Shown one piece after another: positions 1 through 6,780 of a stretch of DNA of 25,606 nt. The number at the start of each line of letters is the position of its first letter. Position 1 is the stretch's first letter. The notes beneath the pieces are model-generated. The model worked only from the letters and a program-made list of their open reading frames with translations, did no database searches and had not been told where the DNA came from. A program made the translations under genes and the position numbers. The DNA is from JARYMI01 sp037444845 (lineage in GTDB: Bacteria; Acidobacteriota; Aminicenantia; Aminicenantales; UBA8522): positions 1 through 25,606 of the forward strand of contig JBBILQ010000037.1 of NCBI GenBank assembly GCA_037444845.1. Reading direction: 5' to 3'.

Positions 1-2
1 CT

Positions 3-287
3 AGACCCAAAGCAAAAATATTTATTATTTATCCCATCGAACTGTTTAGAGGTATGACATGTATTCCAGATGTTCTTTTTAGCGGTCAGAAATTATCTTT
101 GATAAAAAAGATTCATGTGCATAAGCTAACTCCCAACAAAGTGGAAAACTTAATGAAAGAGACAGATCTAAAGCTGGTTAAGCATAAAATTATTTTTGCG
201 ATTCAACCTATGTTTATGACTGTTATGAAAAAACAAGCTGAGACAAAAAATAAAACCCTTAACTCAATCTCTACGGTTGAAAGCTAA
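3..287 (+). CDS. C-terminal fragment of a possible SAM-dependent methyltransferase
   Basis: The frame is open from the left edge of the window and stops at 285-287, so the gene is cut by the window boundary; the ATG at 54 is probably internal. The visible 94 residues begin RPKAKIFIIYPIELFRG, then a basic, hydrophobic stretch, and end in a Ser/Thr-rich tail. A beta strand followed by a YP.E.FRG turn, then a strand/helix pair with LKLVKHKIIFAIQPMFM, resembles the last strands of class I methyltransferases, but the diagnostic SAM-binding motif would lie outside the window. Codon use is very AT-rich compared with the rest of the window, which hints at recent acquisition. The family call is tentative; it could be any Rossmann-type C-terminus. 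Confidence 0.4.
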   Translation, partial: RPKAKIFIIYPIELFRGMTCIPDVLFSGQKLSLIKKIHVHKLTPNKVENLMKETDLKLVKHKIIFAIQPMFMTVMKKQAETKNKTLNSISTVES

Positions 288-614
288 GGCTTCGCTTCAA
301 ATCGTAGCTTTAAAGAAAGGATCTCCTTATCATCGTTCATTGTTTCAAAATTCGAACAAAGGACATGTATAGTAACACCAAATGTTCACTACAAAACAAA
401 ATGAATATCCTAATTGTCAATATGATCTCCCAACCACTTGTTATTCATGAGCCAGATGTAAAATCTTTCTGAACTTCTGAAAGGGCATGGGCAGCGAATA
501 AAAGAAAAGGCGTGTTAGGAAAAGAGGGCCACAATATCCCAAGAATCCCAGTGCATCATCTATTAGGAAATTAATCATTCAATAATGGATTTATTGATAC
601 CTGCATAAATAATG
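288..614. other. AT-rich intergenic stretch, no gene seen
   Basis: About 330 bases of AT-rich DNA between the methyltransferase-like fragment and the 3' end of the IS630 transposase. No convincing coding frame, RNA gene or strong hairpin was found. The distal end of the insertion element probably lies in the last 50 or so bases, but no terminal inverted repeat could be paired because the opposite IS end is missing. Confidence 0.5.
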
Positions 615-616
615 TC

Positions 617-1183
617 CTATTTAAGGCGTAAAAAAAGCGGAGTGTGTTTAAGGAAAGAGCGGAGAAGAGATTGCTTATGTTGAACGGATTTAGCCAAGCG
701 GCGAGCTGTCTTCGTCAATACAACCACATCAAAAAGAGCAAAATTAGCCAATGGATTCATCTTCAGATAGCTCCAGATGTTCTCCGCAGGATTAAGCTCG
801 GGCGCATACGCCGGGAGGTGCTCTGAGTGAAGCACTCCGGACTCCAAAATAAAAGACCGAACTTTCCTCGCTTTATGAGCAGGAAAACGGTCCCAGATCA
901 AAATGGCAGGTCCCTTCTTGATCTGGGAAAGAAGATTCTTAAGGAAATCCAGCACTAATGCACTATTTATATTCGCATCAGGGTGAAGCCGGAAATAGAG
1001 AGAGACCCAGTCTCGCTTTGGCGAGACACAGAGCGCCGCAATCACCGAGACCTTCTCATGAGTCTGGGTGCGCTGATAGAGAAGAGGCGTACATCCCCGG
1101 GGCGCCCAGCTCCGTCGTACCAGGGGCATCAGGAGTAAACCCGTCTCGTCTAAAAATATCAAGAAAGCTTTCAGGCGCGAGGC
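617..1183 (-). CDS. IS630 transposase, DDE catalytic half (orfB)
   Basis: This frame carries the catalytic core of an IS630/Tc1-mariner-type transposase (DDE superfamily endonuclease). Visible triad motifs are FLDETG (first Asp), LIWDRFPAHKA (second Asp) and LPAYAPELNPAENIWSYLK (the Glu in the PELNPAE block). The other family hallmark, W.PRG.TP, is present as SWAPRGCTP. The only nearby initiation codon is a TTG at 1162 without a good ribosome site, whereas a -1 shift at 1183-1189 joins it to orfA as IKKKASRLKAFLIFLDETG, which restores the family spacing. It is therefore best read as the second half of one frameshifted protein of about 320 residues. The C-terminus at FLRLK looks complete. Confidence 0.85.
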   Translation of the reverse strand, partial: ASRLKAFLIFLDETGLLLMPLVRRSWAPRGCTPLLYQRTQTHEKVSVIAALCVSPKRDWVSLYFRLHPDANINSALVLDFLKNLLSQIKKGPAILIWDRFPAHKARKVRSFILESGVLHSEHLPAYAPELNPAENIWSYLKMNPLANFALFDVVVLTKTARRLAKSVQHKQSLLRSFLKHTPLFLRLK

Positions 1184-1653
1184 TTTTTTTTAATCCGGGG
1201 CCAGTCCTCCTTTACCCAGCGTTGGATCTCCTCTTCGTCCCGCTCCACTGCCCGTCGTTGAGGCTTCTGAGGACTCCATCCCATAGACCGCAGTACTCGC
1301 CCGATATGGTCGACATGATAGCGGATGCCAAAACAGGAGTAGATCAGCTGGGCCACTCGCGGGCATGTCCAGAGGTCGGTCGAAAAACCTGCTGCTTTCG
1401 CTCCCTCAAGAAGCTTCTTTTCAAGCTCGAGCTTATCTTGATCGTTTATTTTAGGCGGTCTACCAGTGGCTACCGTTGCTTGGATGGCTTTAGGTCCATC
1501 TTTCAGAAAAGCAGCTTTCCATCGCCGTACACTCCGGCGATCGACGCCCAACTTCTTGGCCACTTCCACCAAGATGCCTGAACTTCTCATCTTCTTCGGA
1601 ACCCTGGGTGGTATCGTCTTTTTCGGAGTGCTGGGATTTATCATCGGGCCCAT
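1171..1653 (-). CDS. IS630 transposase, N-terminal HTH half (orfA, 5'-truncated)
   Basis: This frame encodes the DNA-binding half of an IS630-type transposase: VAKKLGVDRRSVRRWKAAF is a helix-turn-helix, followed by a linker, a second winged-helix segment (VAQLIYSCFGIRYHVDHIGRVLRSMGWSPQKPQRR) and the basic, Lys-rich region IKKKPRA just before the TGA. Only residues encoded below about 1570 belong to the family; the first 25 or so codons are read from the opposite strand of an AI-2E permease remnant, so neither the ATG at 1653 nor that at 1590 is likely the original start. The frame ends 10 bases after an A AAA AAG slippery heptamer that leads into the DDE half. Probably not functional because the native start and left end are gone. 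Confidence 0.75.
   Translation of the reverse strand: MGPMINPSTPKKTIPPRVPKKMRSSGILVEVAKKLGVDRRSVRRWKAAFLKDGPKAIQATVATGRPPKINDQDKLELEKKLLEGAKAAGFSTDLWTCPRVAQLIYSCFGIRYHVDHIGRVLRSMGWSPQKPQRRAVERDEEEIQRWVKEDWPRIKKKPRA
1183..1189 (-). other. -1 ribosomal frameshift heptamer in the IS630 transposase
   Basis: Eight consecutive A residues on the minus strand (1184-1191) followed by G give A AAA AAG in the orfA reading phase, the most efficient class of bacterial -1 slippery heptamer. After the slip the next codons are GCC TCG CGC CTG AAA and run into the DDE half. No clear stimulatory stem-loop was recognised downstream; a small palindrome GAAAGCTTTC is nearby. Confidence 0.7.
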
Positions 1654-1822
1654 TATCGCAGCACTCTTCGTGACCGTATGGGAGATCTACGGCGAGGCCT
1701 TCAAACATGTGCTGCCCACTGTTAGAAAACCGGAGACAGCGGCTTCGGGAAAAACTGAGTCCCAACAAGAGTCTATCTCTGAAGCCGATAGTTCCCAGCC
1801 ATCCACTCCTGAAAAAGAATAG
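1568..1822 (+). pseudogene. 3' remnant of an AI-2E/PerM-family permease gene
   Basis: The frame reads TKMPELLIFFGTLGGIVFFGVLGFIIGPIIAAL and then FVTVWEIYGEAF, the signature end of AI-2E family transporters (PF01594): the conserved LGG, FG.LG and GP residues of the last two membrane segments, followed by a Ser/Glu-rich tail ending at TAG 1820-1822. Family members are about 330-400 residues, so about three quarters of the gene is missing. Upstream codons in the same frame are antisense to the IS630 transposase and look unlike the family. No 5' portion is found on the far side of the IS, so this is not a clean insertion. ATG 1574 could start a 82-residue peptide, but function is unlikely. Confidence 0.75.
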
Positions 1823-2488
1823 ATTTTCCTTCTTTTCGTCAACCTTTTTAACATTCAGACATTTTTTAGAGTGTGCAGTCCTAAAAGTTGAGATTGCAGG
1901 AAAATGTAACTTTCTTCGTGGATGAAAGAGCCGAAAATGTAGGCAAAGATGATTCTCGGATGGGAGACAAGAGCCTCTTTTAATACTTGTATTCCTTGCT
2001 GAAAGCAACATCAAAACTTATAGCATAAGGAAAACAGTAGTCAAAGTAGGCTCTATGACGAATAGTGTGACAACCATGGGAAGATAAAGGCAAGTCGCCA
2101 GAAGCAAAGGAGCACCTTACCGACATAGACTTGGACATTGCGAAAGCCAAAGCTGACTCTTTTGATCATCTTGATTTTGGTATGGATACCTTCTGTGTGT
2201 TAAGAGGTGATGTTTTACCCGATGGAGCGGCACGCCTTCGGAAGCGAGTCGAGCTGCGCCGTCATGGACAGGATCATCAATCACCTGCGACTCCCCGATC
2301 TATAATTCACCACGAGGGAATAAGCCAAAATCGGTGCTCGAGAGATCATTCGGCCAGCGCAGCCGAAAACGAAATTATTATCCTTCAACTCGATGAAGCA
2401 GTTCGGCAACCAGTGAATGTCTCGGTCTTCCTTTGCGAATCGGCGGGAGCCGTCGCGCGGCGACAGCGTCATGGCACCCTAGGCGACG
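1823..2488. other. Intergenic region without a supported gene
   Basis: The first 300 bases are AT-rich; from about 2200 base composition shifts to the G+C-rich character of the permease cassette. Short open frames on both strands (for example plus 2131-2502 and minus 2281-2472) have no recognisable domain and unconvincing codon use. A possible decayed gene lies at 2200-2470 but I cannot name it. Confidence 0.4.
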
Positions 2489-3853
2489 CTACCGGTACTT
2501 GAAAATTACCGGAAAGAGCGCCGTCACGAACCACGCCCAAGCCGCAAACGCCGGCATGTAGGCCGTCTGCCAGCGCTCGAGGCGCGTGAATGGGGCGCGT
2601 CCGGCGAGGAAGCGCACGTAGAGCACGGCCGACCACACGAGATTCACAAGCAGCAGCAGGTTCAAGCCGAGCGCAGCCGTCTTGTTGGGGCTGAAACCAA
2701 ATTCGGAGATGCGCGCTGCGATCGCCCACAGAGCGAGCGCGTCCACGATGAGAGCGCACGTCACCAGCAGGAGCTGGAGTCCATCGAATCGGCGGGGAGG
2801 CGCCTGCGAGTCGCGGGCCGAAATTGCGTACAGGAGCAGGCCCAGCACGAGTACCAGCAGCAGGTCGAATCCGATGAGCACTTCCCGTTCGACGTTTATG
2901 GCGTTACCCGTCCAGATCATGACAACAACGAAGATGAGGAGCAGCGCCGTGAAGAGCGGCGTGAAGAGCCACGTGAGCACGGGCGCCATGTTCTCGATGA
3001 CACTCTGCTTAGACTCCACCAGCCAGGCGCCGATGATCACTGCTCCCATCGCTCCGCATGGCAGCACCCATTCTCCAACCGCTCGCTCCGCGTTAAGGCC
3101 GATGGCCTCGAAGATGAAGAGCGTAAGACCCATTAGGGTGCCTCCCCCGAGCGCAATGAGCGTATAGTAAATGAACCACTCGCCGGAGAACCGAATGTAG
3201 TTCATCCGCTGCTCATGGCTGCGCCACCGGCCGCCGGCGTACGCGTAACACACCATCAGCCACAGCGCAATCGGAAGATGGATCGCCGCCAGTACCAGGG
3301 AGTGACTGTCGGGTTTGAACGGCAAAAGGTTCAGGACCAGCCCCGCTGCGGCGAAGGGAACGGCGAGCCAGAGCCATCCGCCGCGGTGCAGTCTGCGCTT
3401 CAACGCAAAGAAGCCAGCCAGAAAGGGAAGGGAGAAGAGGCTGAGATTGCGCAAGTAGAACGATACGTCCGCCCGGGTCCCCGAAATGCGAAGACCAAAG
3501 AGTTCTGGGATCTTGATAGCAACAGCCGCGGCGATGGCCAGTCCAACGGCCACGGCGGCATCACGCGGCTTGGTCAACGAGGAAGCGTCGCTCCCGGGAG
3601 AAATCACGAGCTGCTTCCAGAGACGCTCGGAATATTCGATTGCGAATTCGCGCGAAATAGCATCCAGATCGCCCAGGCGCTTGACGGCCACGAGGAACAC
3701 TTCGTCCTCGTCCAGGCCGGCCTCGCGCAGCGCGTCGATCTGGCTGCGCAGGTGATCCTCGAGTTCGTCGACGTCGGCGGATTGAACCGCTTGTCGTCTC
3801 CGAAGGTGCTGTCGCCATTGCCCGATGCGTTCTTCCAGGGTCGCCTTATTCAT
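2489..3853 (-). CDS. Permease prefix domain 1-containing membrane protein
   Basis: A 454-residue integral membrane protein. Residues 1 to about 85 form a soluble helical prefix (LEERIGQWRQHLRRR, then DVDELEDHLRSQIDALREAGLDEDEVFLVAVKRLGD) of the permease prefix domain 1 type, which in this group is encoded beside PadR regulators. The rest has about ten hydrophobic segments. No ATP-binding or catalytic motif is seen, and the substrate is unknown. The gene lies 26 bases downstream of the PadR gene on the same strand, so they almost certainly form one operon controlled by the operator at 4251-4282. The AGGAGT at 3863-3868 lies 9 bases before the ATG at 3853; a GTG one codon earlier (3856) is equally possible. 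The high G+C of this cassette contrasts with the DNA to its left. Confidence 0.75.
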   Translation of the reverse strand: MNKATLEERIGQWRQHLRRRQAVQSADVDELEDHLRSQIDALREAGLDEDEVFLVAVKRLGDLDAISREFAIEYSERLWKQLVISPGSDASSLTKPRDAAVAVGLAIAAAVAIKIPELFGLRISGTRADVSFYLRNLSLFSLPFLAGFFALKRRLHRGGWLWLAVPFAAAGLVLNLLPFKPDSHSLVLAAIHLPIALWLMVCYAYAGGRWRSHEQRMNYIRFSGEWFIYYTLIALGGGTLMGLTLFIFEAIGLNAERAVGEWVLPCGAMGAVIIGAWLVESKQSVIENMAPVLTWLFTPLFTALLLIFVVVMIWTGNAINVEREVLIGFDLLLVLVLGLLLYAISARDSQAPPRRFDGLQLLLVTCALIVDALALWAIAARISEFGFSPNKTAALGLNLLLLVNLVWSAVLYVRFLAGRAPFTRLERWQTAYMPAFAAWAWFVTALFPVIFKYR

Positions 3854-3879
3854 CACCGTATCACTCCTGTCGAGGTCGG

Positions 3880-4233
3880 TCAGATCGGCTGTTCCGCCGG
3901 GTCGACGGCCTTGCGCAAGACGCCCCTCATCGCCTTATTCACCACCTGCCATTGGCGGCGCTGACGGTCGAGCTGCTCCGCGCCTGCATGGGTCAGCCGG
4001 TAGTACTTGCGCCGCCTGCCGGTTTCCGACCGTCCCCAGAACGCCTCGACAAGGCCGTTCCGCTCAAGGCGGTGCAGAAGCGGGTAGAGCATGCCGTCGG
4101 TCCATTGCAGCTCGCCACCGGAGAGCTCGCCGACCCGCTTGATGATGGCGTAACCGTAACTTTCGCCCTCACTTAGGATGGCGAGCACCAGCGGCGTGGC
4201 CGATGCGGCAACGAGGTCCTTGTCGATGTTCAC
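3880..4233 (-). CDS. PadR-family transcriptional regulator
   Basis: A 117-residue winged-helix regulator with the PadR signature: PLVLAILSEGESYGYAIIKRVGELSGGELQWTDGMLYPLLHRLERNGLVEAFWG followed by the beta-wing RRRKYYRLTHAGAEQL. Length is typical of the short PadR-like (PF03551) group, which act as dimeric repressors of the adjacent permease gene, often in response to small hydrophobic ligands or membrane stress. The start is GTG at 4233, preceded by AAAGGAGT (4243-4250) with about 9 bases of spacing. It leads the permease gene in an operon, and a perfect inverted repeat overlapping its own promoter points to autoregulation. Confidence 0.9.
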   Translation of the reverse strand: MNIDKDLVAASATPLVLAILSEGESYGYAIIKRVGELSGGELQWTDGMLYPLLHRLERNGLVEAFWGRSETGRRRKYYRLTHAGAEQLDRQRRQWQVVNKAMRGVLRKAVDPAEQPI

Positions 4234-4250
4234 AGCGGCGGCACTCCTTT

Positions 4251-4289
4251 ACCTAAAGCTATTATACATAGCAGCTTTAGGTATGTCAA
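4251..4289 (-). promoter_or_regulatory. PadR operon promoter and palindromic operator
   Basis: On the minus strand TTGACA (4284-4289) and TATAAT (4261-4266) are separated by exactly 17 bases, a full-consensus housekeeping promoter. Two 10-base arms, ACCTAAAGCT (4251-4260) and AGCTTTAGGT (4273-4282), form a perfect inverted repeat with a 12-base centre that contains the -10 box. A dimeric repressor bound there would block RNA polymerase. The predicted transcription start is near 4254, giving a leader of about 20 bases. Confidence 0.85.
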
Positions 4290-4646
4290 GCCGGGACTCT
4301 AATGCAGGGACTCTTTGACTGGACTATCTCTACTGTCGGCGCCAGCAGGCACGCGTCAGGCTGCATGGGCCTAAGGTTATCCGGAGAGGATATTGAAGAA
4401 CCAAAAAGAAAAGACCCGCCCCCTCCGCCGGCCAACCTTGCCCAATCAGGGGAGGCCAACAAGCCGGCCGGTTTCTCGGATTATACCTCGCGTAGGCAGC
4501 TTACAGTAGCTTCGCTTCGGCTCATCCTTATCGATTTCACAGGCCTGAAGCGAGAAAATCGTGTTCCGGCAACTGAGACAGGCCAAGAGAAAAAAACCGG
4601 GCTGCAGTTTGAACGAATAGGGACGGACATAAAGTGTTCCTCTCAG
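4290..4646. other. Intergenic stretch between the PadR promoter and the nucleotidyltransferase gene
   Basis: About 360 bases. Open frames on both strands lack domains, good ribosome sites or coding bias. GCCGGC-rich segments at about 4428-4470 can form a local stem. No RNA gene was recognised. Confidence 0.4.
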
Positions 4647-4675
4647 TTGACAGAGGGGAATCAAGTATTTATGCT
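4647..4675 (+). promoter_or_regulatory. Candidate promoter of the nucleotidyltransferase/HEPN pair
   Basis: TTGACA at 4647-4652 and TATGCT at 4670-4675 are separated by 17 bases. Transcription would begin near 4682, about 16 bases before the ATG at 4698. No clear Shine-Dalgarno sequence is present in that leader. Confidence 0.5.
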
Positions 4676-4697
4676 TTCGGTATAAAATATCGAGCAA

Positions 4698-5240
4698 ATG
4701 CCCGATAAATTAGACTTTTTAACGCCGACGACCCTCAAAGTACTGGAGTTCTTTTCTGCCAATTCCATGAAAGAGTTCCACGAGAGGGAGATAGTCAGGA
4801 CCGCAGAAATAAGCAAAGGCTCCGCTAACAAGATCCTCAGGCATCTCGCCGGCCTGGAGCTTCTGCTGAGGGAAAAGAAAGGCAGGATGGTCTTTTACAG
4901 ACTGAATGCCGGAAGCCCATTCGTGAGGCAGCTGAAGATACTGGGAAATTTATGGACCCTGAGAGAATTCGTGGAAGAGAACAAGGAAAGAACGAAAAGA
5001 ATTATCCTCTTCGGCAGCTGCGCCGAGGGAACGGATGTAAGGGAAAGCGATATCGATGTGTTCATGCTTGCCGACGAAAAGAAGGCGGTAAAGGAAAGCG
5101 TGAGCAGATTCAACAGGAAGAGCGGAAGGAAAATATCGCCCATAATTCTGGACGTTGGCGAATTTACGAAAATGAAAAGGGAAGATAAGCCTTTATATGA
5201 AAGAATCGACAGGGGCGTTGTCCTATGGGAAAGGGTCTGA
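4698..5240 (+). CDS. Winged-helix/nucleotidyltransferase (MNT) protein
   Basis: A 180-residue two-domain protein. Residues about 10-75 form a winged helix-turn-helix (EIVRTAEISKGSANKILRHLAGLELLLREKKG, wing RMVFYRLN). Residues about 100-165 are a minimal nucleotidyltransferase with the hallmark GSxxxGxxxxxSDxD: FGSCAEGTDVRESDIDVFML, with Gly106, Ser107, Asp118 and Asp120. In MNT-HEPN systems this enzyme acts as antitoxin, in studied cases by adding AMP to the HEPN partner. Here the fused DNA-binding domain suggests it also represses its own operon. The HEPN gene follows with a 16-base overlap, so production is translationally coupled. The active-site residues look intact. Biological role (phage defence, stabilisation) is inferred from family. 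Confidence 0.85.
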   Translation: MPDKLDFLTPTTLKVLEFFSANSMKEFHEREIVRTAEISKGSANKILRHLAGLELLLREKKGRMVFYRLNAGSPFVRQLKILGNLWTLREFVEENKERTKRIILFGSCAEGTDVRESDIDVFMLADEKKAVKESVSRFNRKSGRKISPIILDVGEFTKMKREDKPLYERIDRGVVLWERV

Positions 5241-5662
5241 GTTCTGAATTTCAAAAACTGCTCGAAGACCGCAAATTGACGAGGATTAGACCGGACAGGA
5301 AGTTGGTTCTCAAGGAGATATCAGCCGCAAAATCTGATTTGAAAGACGCAAAGGAATCCGTCGCAAGAAAGAAGTTCAAGTGGGGAACCATACAGGGTTA
5401 TTATTCAATGTTTCACAGAGCGCGAGCCCTGGTTTTTGAAAAGGGCTTTCGCGAAAAAAGTCACTATGCGCTTCTGGCGGCGGTAAGAGGGCTTTATCCG
5501 GGCGACATAGAGCACTCGCTTATCCGGGAATTCGAGCACGGCATGTACCTGAGACAGGAGGCAGACGATTGGCTTAAATTTTCTGAAAGTGGCGCTCTGG
5601 ATGTCATCGAAACCGAGGAAAAGTTGCTCGAACGATCTAAGGCAATCCTCAAAATAGATTAA
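5225..5662 (+). CDS. HEPN-domain protein (putative toxin of the MNT/HEPN pair)
   Basis: A 145-residue all-helical protein with the HEPN core (PF05168 type): AAKSDLKDAKESVARKKFKWGTIQGYYSMFHRARALVFEKGFREKSHYALLAAV. The Arg76-Glu-Lys-Ser-His80 motif lies where the RX4-6H ribonuclease motif is found, but with only three residues between Arg and His, the GxREKSH form common in chromosomal HEPN partners. Classical members cleave RNA or act as inert partners of the nucleotidyltransferase; which applies here is not visible. The ATG overlaps the end of the upstream gene by 16 bases, with AGGGGCG about 7 bases before it. Confidence 0.85.
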   Translation: MGKGLSSEFQKLLEDRKLTRIRPDRKLVLKEISAAKSDLKDAKESVARKKFKWGTIQGYYSMFHRARALVFEKGFREKSHYALLAAVRGLYPGDIEHSLIREFEHGMYLRQEADDWLKFSESGALDVIETEEKLLERSKAILKID

Positions 5663-5835
5663 GCCAAATTATTCCGGCTACCGGAACGTCCTCACATTCC
5701 CCTTTAACGGTGTGCTCACCATAAATGGCCACACCTGAGTGCCGGTTGTTTCAGCAAAAGGGGGGGGTGATGATGGGAACCAAAAAAGTGGGGGCTCCCC
5801 CCGGCTGGCTCAAGAGGGCCTGCGTAATCCTCGCG

Positions 5836-5863
5836 GGAATCAAGTGCCGAGGAGTTTGATTCC
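5836..5863 (+). other. Stem-loop between the two toxin-antitoxin-like modules
   Basis: GGAATCAA (5836-5843) and TTGATTCC (5856-5863) form an 8-base-pair stem with a 12-base loop. An alternative pairing is CGAGG (5848-5852) with CCTCG (5868-5872), followed by TTTGTTAT. It could be a weak terminator or a leader structure of the next gene; the U-tract is poor. Confidence 0.35.
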
Positions 5864-5891
5864 GGCCCCTCGTTTGTTATAGACTTAAATC

Positions 5892-6392
5892 ATGAAGAAT
5901 GCTCAAAAGCCACCCGATTTATTCGGACGATTCCTGGATATCATGCGGGCTCTTTCCGCGGAAGATGTCGATTATGTCCTGATCGGCGGCTTTGCCGTCA
6001 TTCTCCACGGGTTATCCCGTCTGACGGCGGATATCGACATTTTTGTCAAACCAGAAGCCGAAAATCTTGAACGGCTGAAAAAAGCCTTGAGGAAAGTCTT
6101 TCCTACAGATGACGAAATCGATTCCTTGTCTCTGCGGGATTTGCAGGATTATGCCGTTGTGCGATTTGGGACCGCGGATGATTTCTATATCGATCTCGTC
6201 GCGGGGATCGGAGAAATGTTCCGTTACGAGGACCTGGAATATGAGGTCCGCGAGGTCGCAGGAGCTCCGGTCCGGATCGCGACTCCCGAGACTCTTCTCC
6301 GAATGAAAAAGGATACGGTCCGTCCGGAAGACAAACGGGACGCCCGGTTTTTGGCCGAACTGATCGCGAACAGGGCTTCGGAGAAAAAATAA
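5892..6392 (+). CDS. Nucleotidyltransferase, AbiEii/DUF6036-like
   Basis: A 166-residue protein with the nucleotidyltransferase fold of the AbiEii/DUF6036 type. VDYVLIGGFAVILHGLSRLTADIDIFV contains the Gly-Gly (32-33) and the metal-binding Asp47-x-Asp49; downstream are an IDLVAGIG strand, with the third acidic position probably that Asp, and APVRIATPETLLRMKKDTVRPEDKRDARFLAEL, the conserved C-terminal helix of the family with K....R..D..D. Such proteins occur as the toxin half of AbiE-like abortive-infection or toxin-antitoxin pairs, although many DUF6036 proteins lack a tested function. Its TAA overlaps the ATG of the next small gene by one base (TAATG), indicating coupling. Confidence 0.8.
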   Translation: MKNAQKPPDLFGRFLDIMRALSAEDVDYVLIGGFAVILHGLSRLTADIDIFVKPEAENLERLKKALRKVFPTDDEIDSLSLRDLQDYAVVRFGTADDFYIDLVAGIGEMFRYEDLEYEVREVAGAPVRIATPETLLRMKKDTVRPEDKRDARFLAELIANRASEKK

Positions 6393-6625
6393 TGGCTCCC
6401 CAGAAATTTAGGAATTTCGCCGATGCGGAAAAAGCCCTCTGGGAGTTCCACCCGGATGAAAGCTACTACCGTCGCGTCGCGGCCCTCTGGACCGCTGCCC
6501 GGCGCTTATGTCCTCCGCTAGCCGTGCGGCGTGGAATTATTCGCTTGCGCACGCTCGATGACGCGTATGACCGTTCTGAGCCTTTGCAGGGACGCTCGAA
6601 AGAGACCGGGCGGAACTCGGGATAA
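6392..6625 (+). CDS. Small protein coupled to the nucleotidyltransferase
   Basis: A 77-residue protein starting FRNFADAEKALWEFHPDESYYRRVAALWTAARRLCPP and ending in a basic, polar tail. The N-terminal half looks like a compact helical domain found in short hypothetical proteins next to nucleotidyltransferases; I know no characterised member. The ATG is embedded in the TAATG stop/start junction, so it is co-translated with the enzyme and is a reasonable candidate for the cognate antitoxin or regulator. The C-terminal 25 residues look less conserved and might be altered. Function is inferred only from position. Confidence 0.6.
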   Translation: MAPQKFRNFADAEKALWEFHPDESYYRRVAALWTAARRLCPPLAVRRGIIRLRTLDDAYDRSEPLQGRSKETGRNSG

Positions 6626-6633
6626 GAAGAAAA

Positions 6634-6705
6634 TGGGCGATACAGGATTTGAACCTGTGACTTCTACCGTGTGAAGGTAGCACTCTGCCGCTGAGTTAAT
6701 CGCCC
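6634..6705 (-). tRNA. tRNA-Val (CAC)
   Basis: On the minus strand a complete 72-base cloverleaf is present: acceptor GGGCGAT pairing with ATCGCCC plus discriminator A, D-stem ACTC/GAGT, anticodon stem CTACC/GGTAG with loop TTCACAC (anticodon CAC), variable loop AAGTC, and T-arm ACAGG TTCAAAT CCTGT. CCA is not encoded. The 3' end faces the accessory region at lower coordinates. Confidence 0.95.
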
Positions 6706-6714
6706 GCGGTTCTA

Positions 6715-6743
6715 TTTTTAGTCGAATCCTCCATGGATGTCAA
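6715..6743 (-). promoter_or_regulatory. Promoter of tRNA-Val
   Basis: On the minus strand TTGACA (6738-6743) is 17 bases from TAAAAA (6715-6720), with the mature tRNA 5' end about 9 bases further on. Confidence 0.6.
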
Positions 6744-6780
6744 ATGAGGGAGACAACCCAGATTTGCCGGTAGGAAAAGG

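Larger units (their letters stand above)
600..1567 (-). mobile_element. IS630-family insertion sequence, truncated at the transposase 5' end
   Basis: The transposase N-terminal HTH half (1171 to about 1570) and DDE catalytic half (617 to about 1183) lie in adjacent frames on the minus strand. The recognisable protein begins abruptly at ILVEVAKKLGV, lacking about 20 residues and the start codon expected for this IS630 subgroup, and the opposite strand immediately becomes an AI-2E permease 3' end. The IS has therefore lost its right end and inverted repeat at about 1563-1570. Outer boundaries are approximate. No TA target duplication could be identified. Confidence 0.7.

Noticed and set aside
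958..1581. 207-residue plus-strand frame over the IS630 region
   Set aside because: It is the antisense shadow of the transposase, has Arg/Ser/Pro-rich composition and no domain.
2281..2472. Minus-strand 63-residue frame after the permease
   Set aside because: It looks more protein-like than its neighbours but matches no family I know and has no start signal; may be a decayed gene.
2131..2502. Plus-strand 123-residue frame
   Set aside because: No recognisable domain or ribosome site; composition shifts midway. A faint similarity of its region to an IS91-type C-terminus in another frame was too weak to call.
4302..4697. Overlapping frames on both strands before the nucleotidyltransferase
   Set aside because: Neither has domain content; both cover a region holding the promoter of the next gene.
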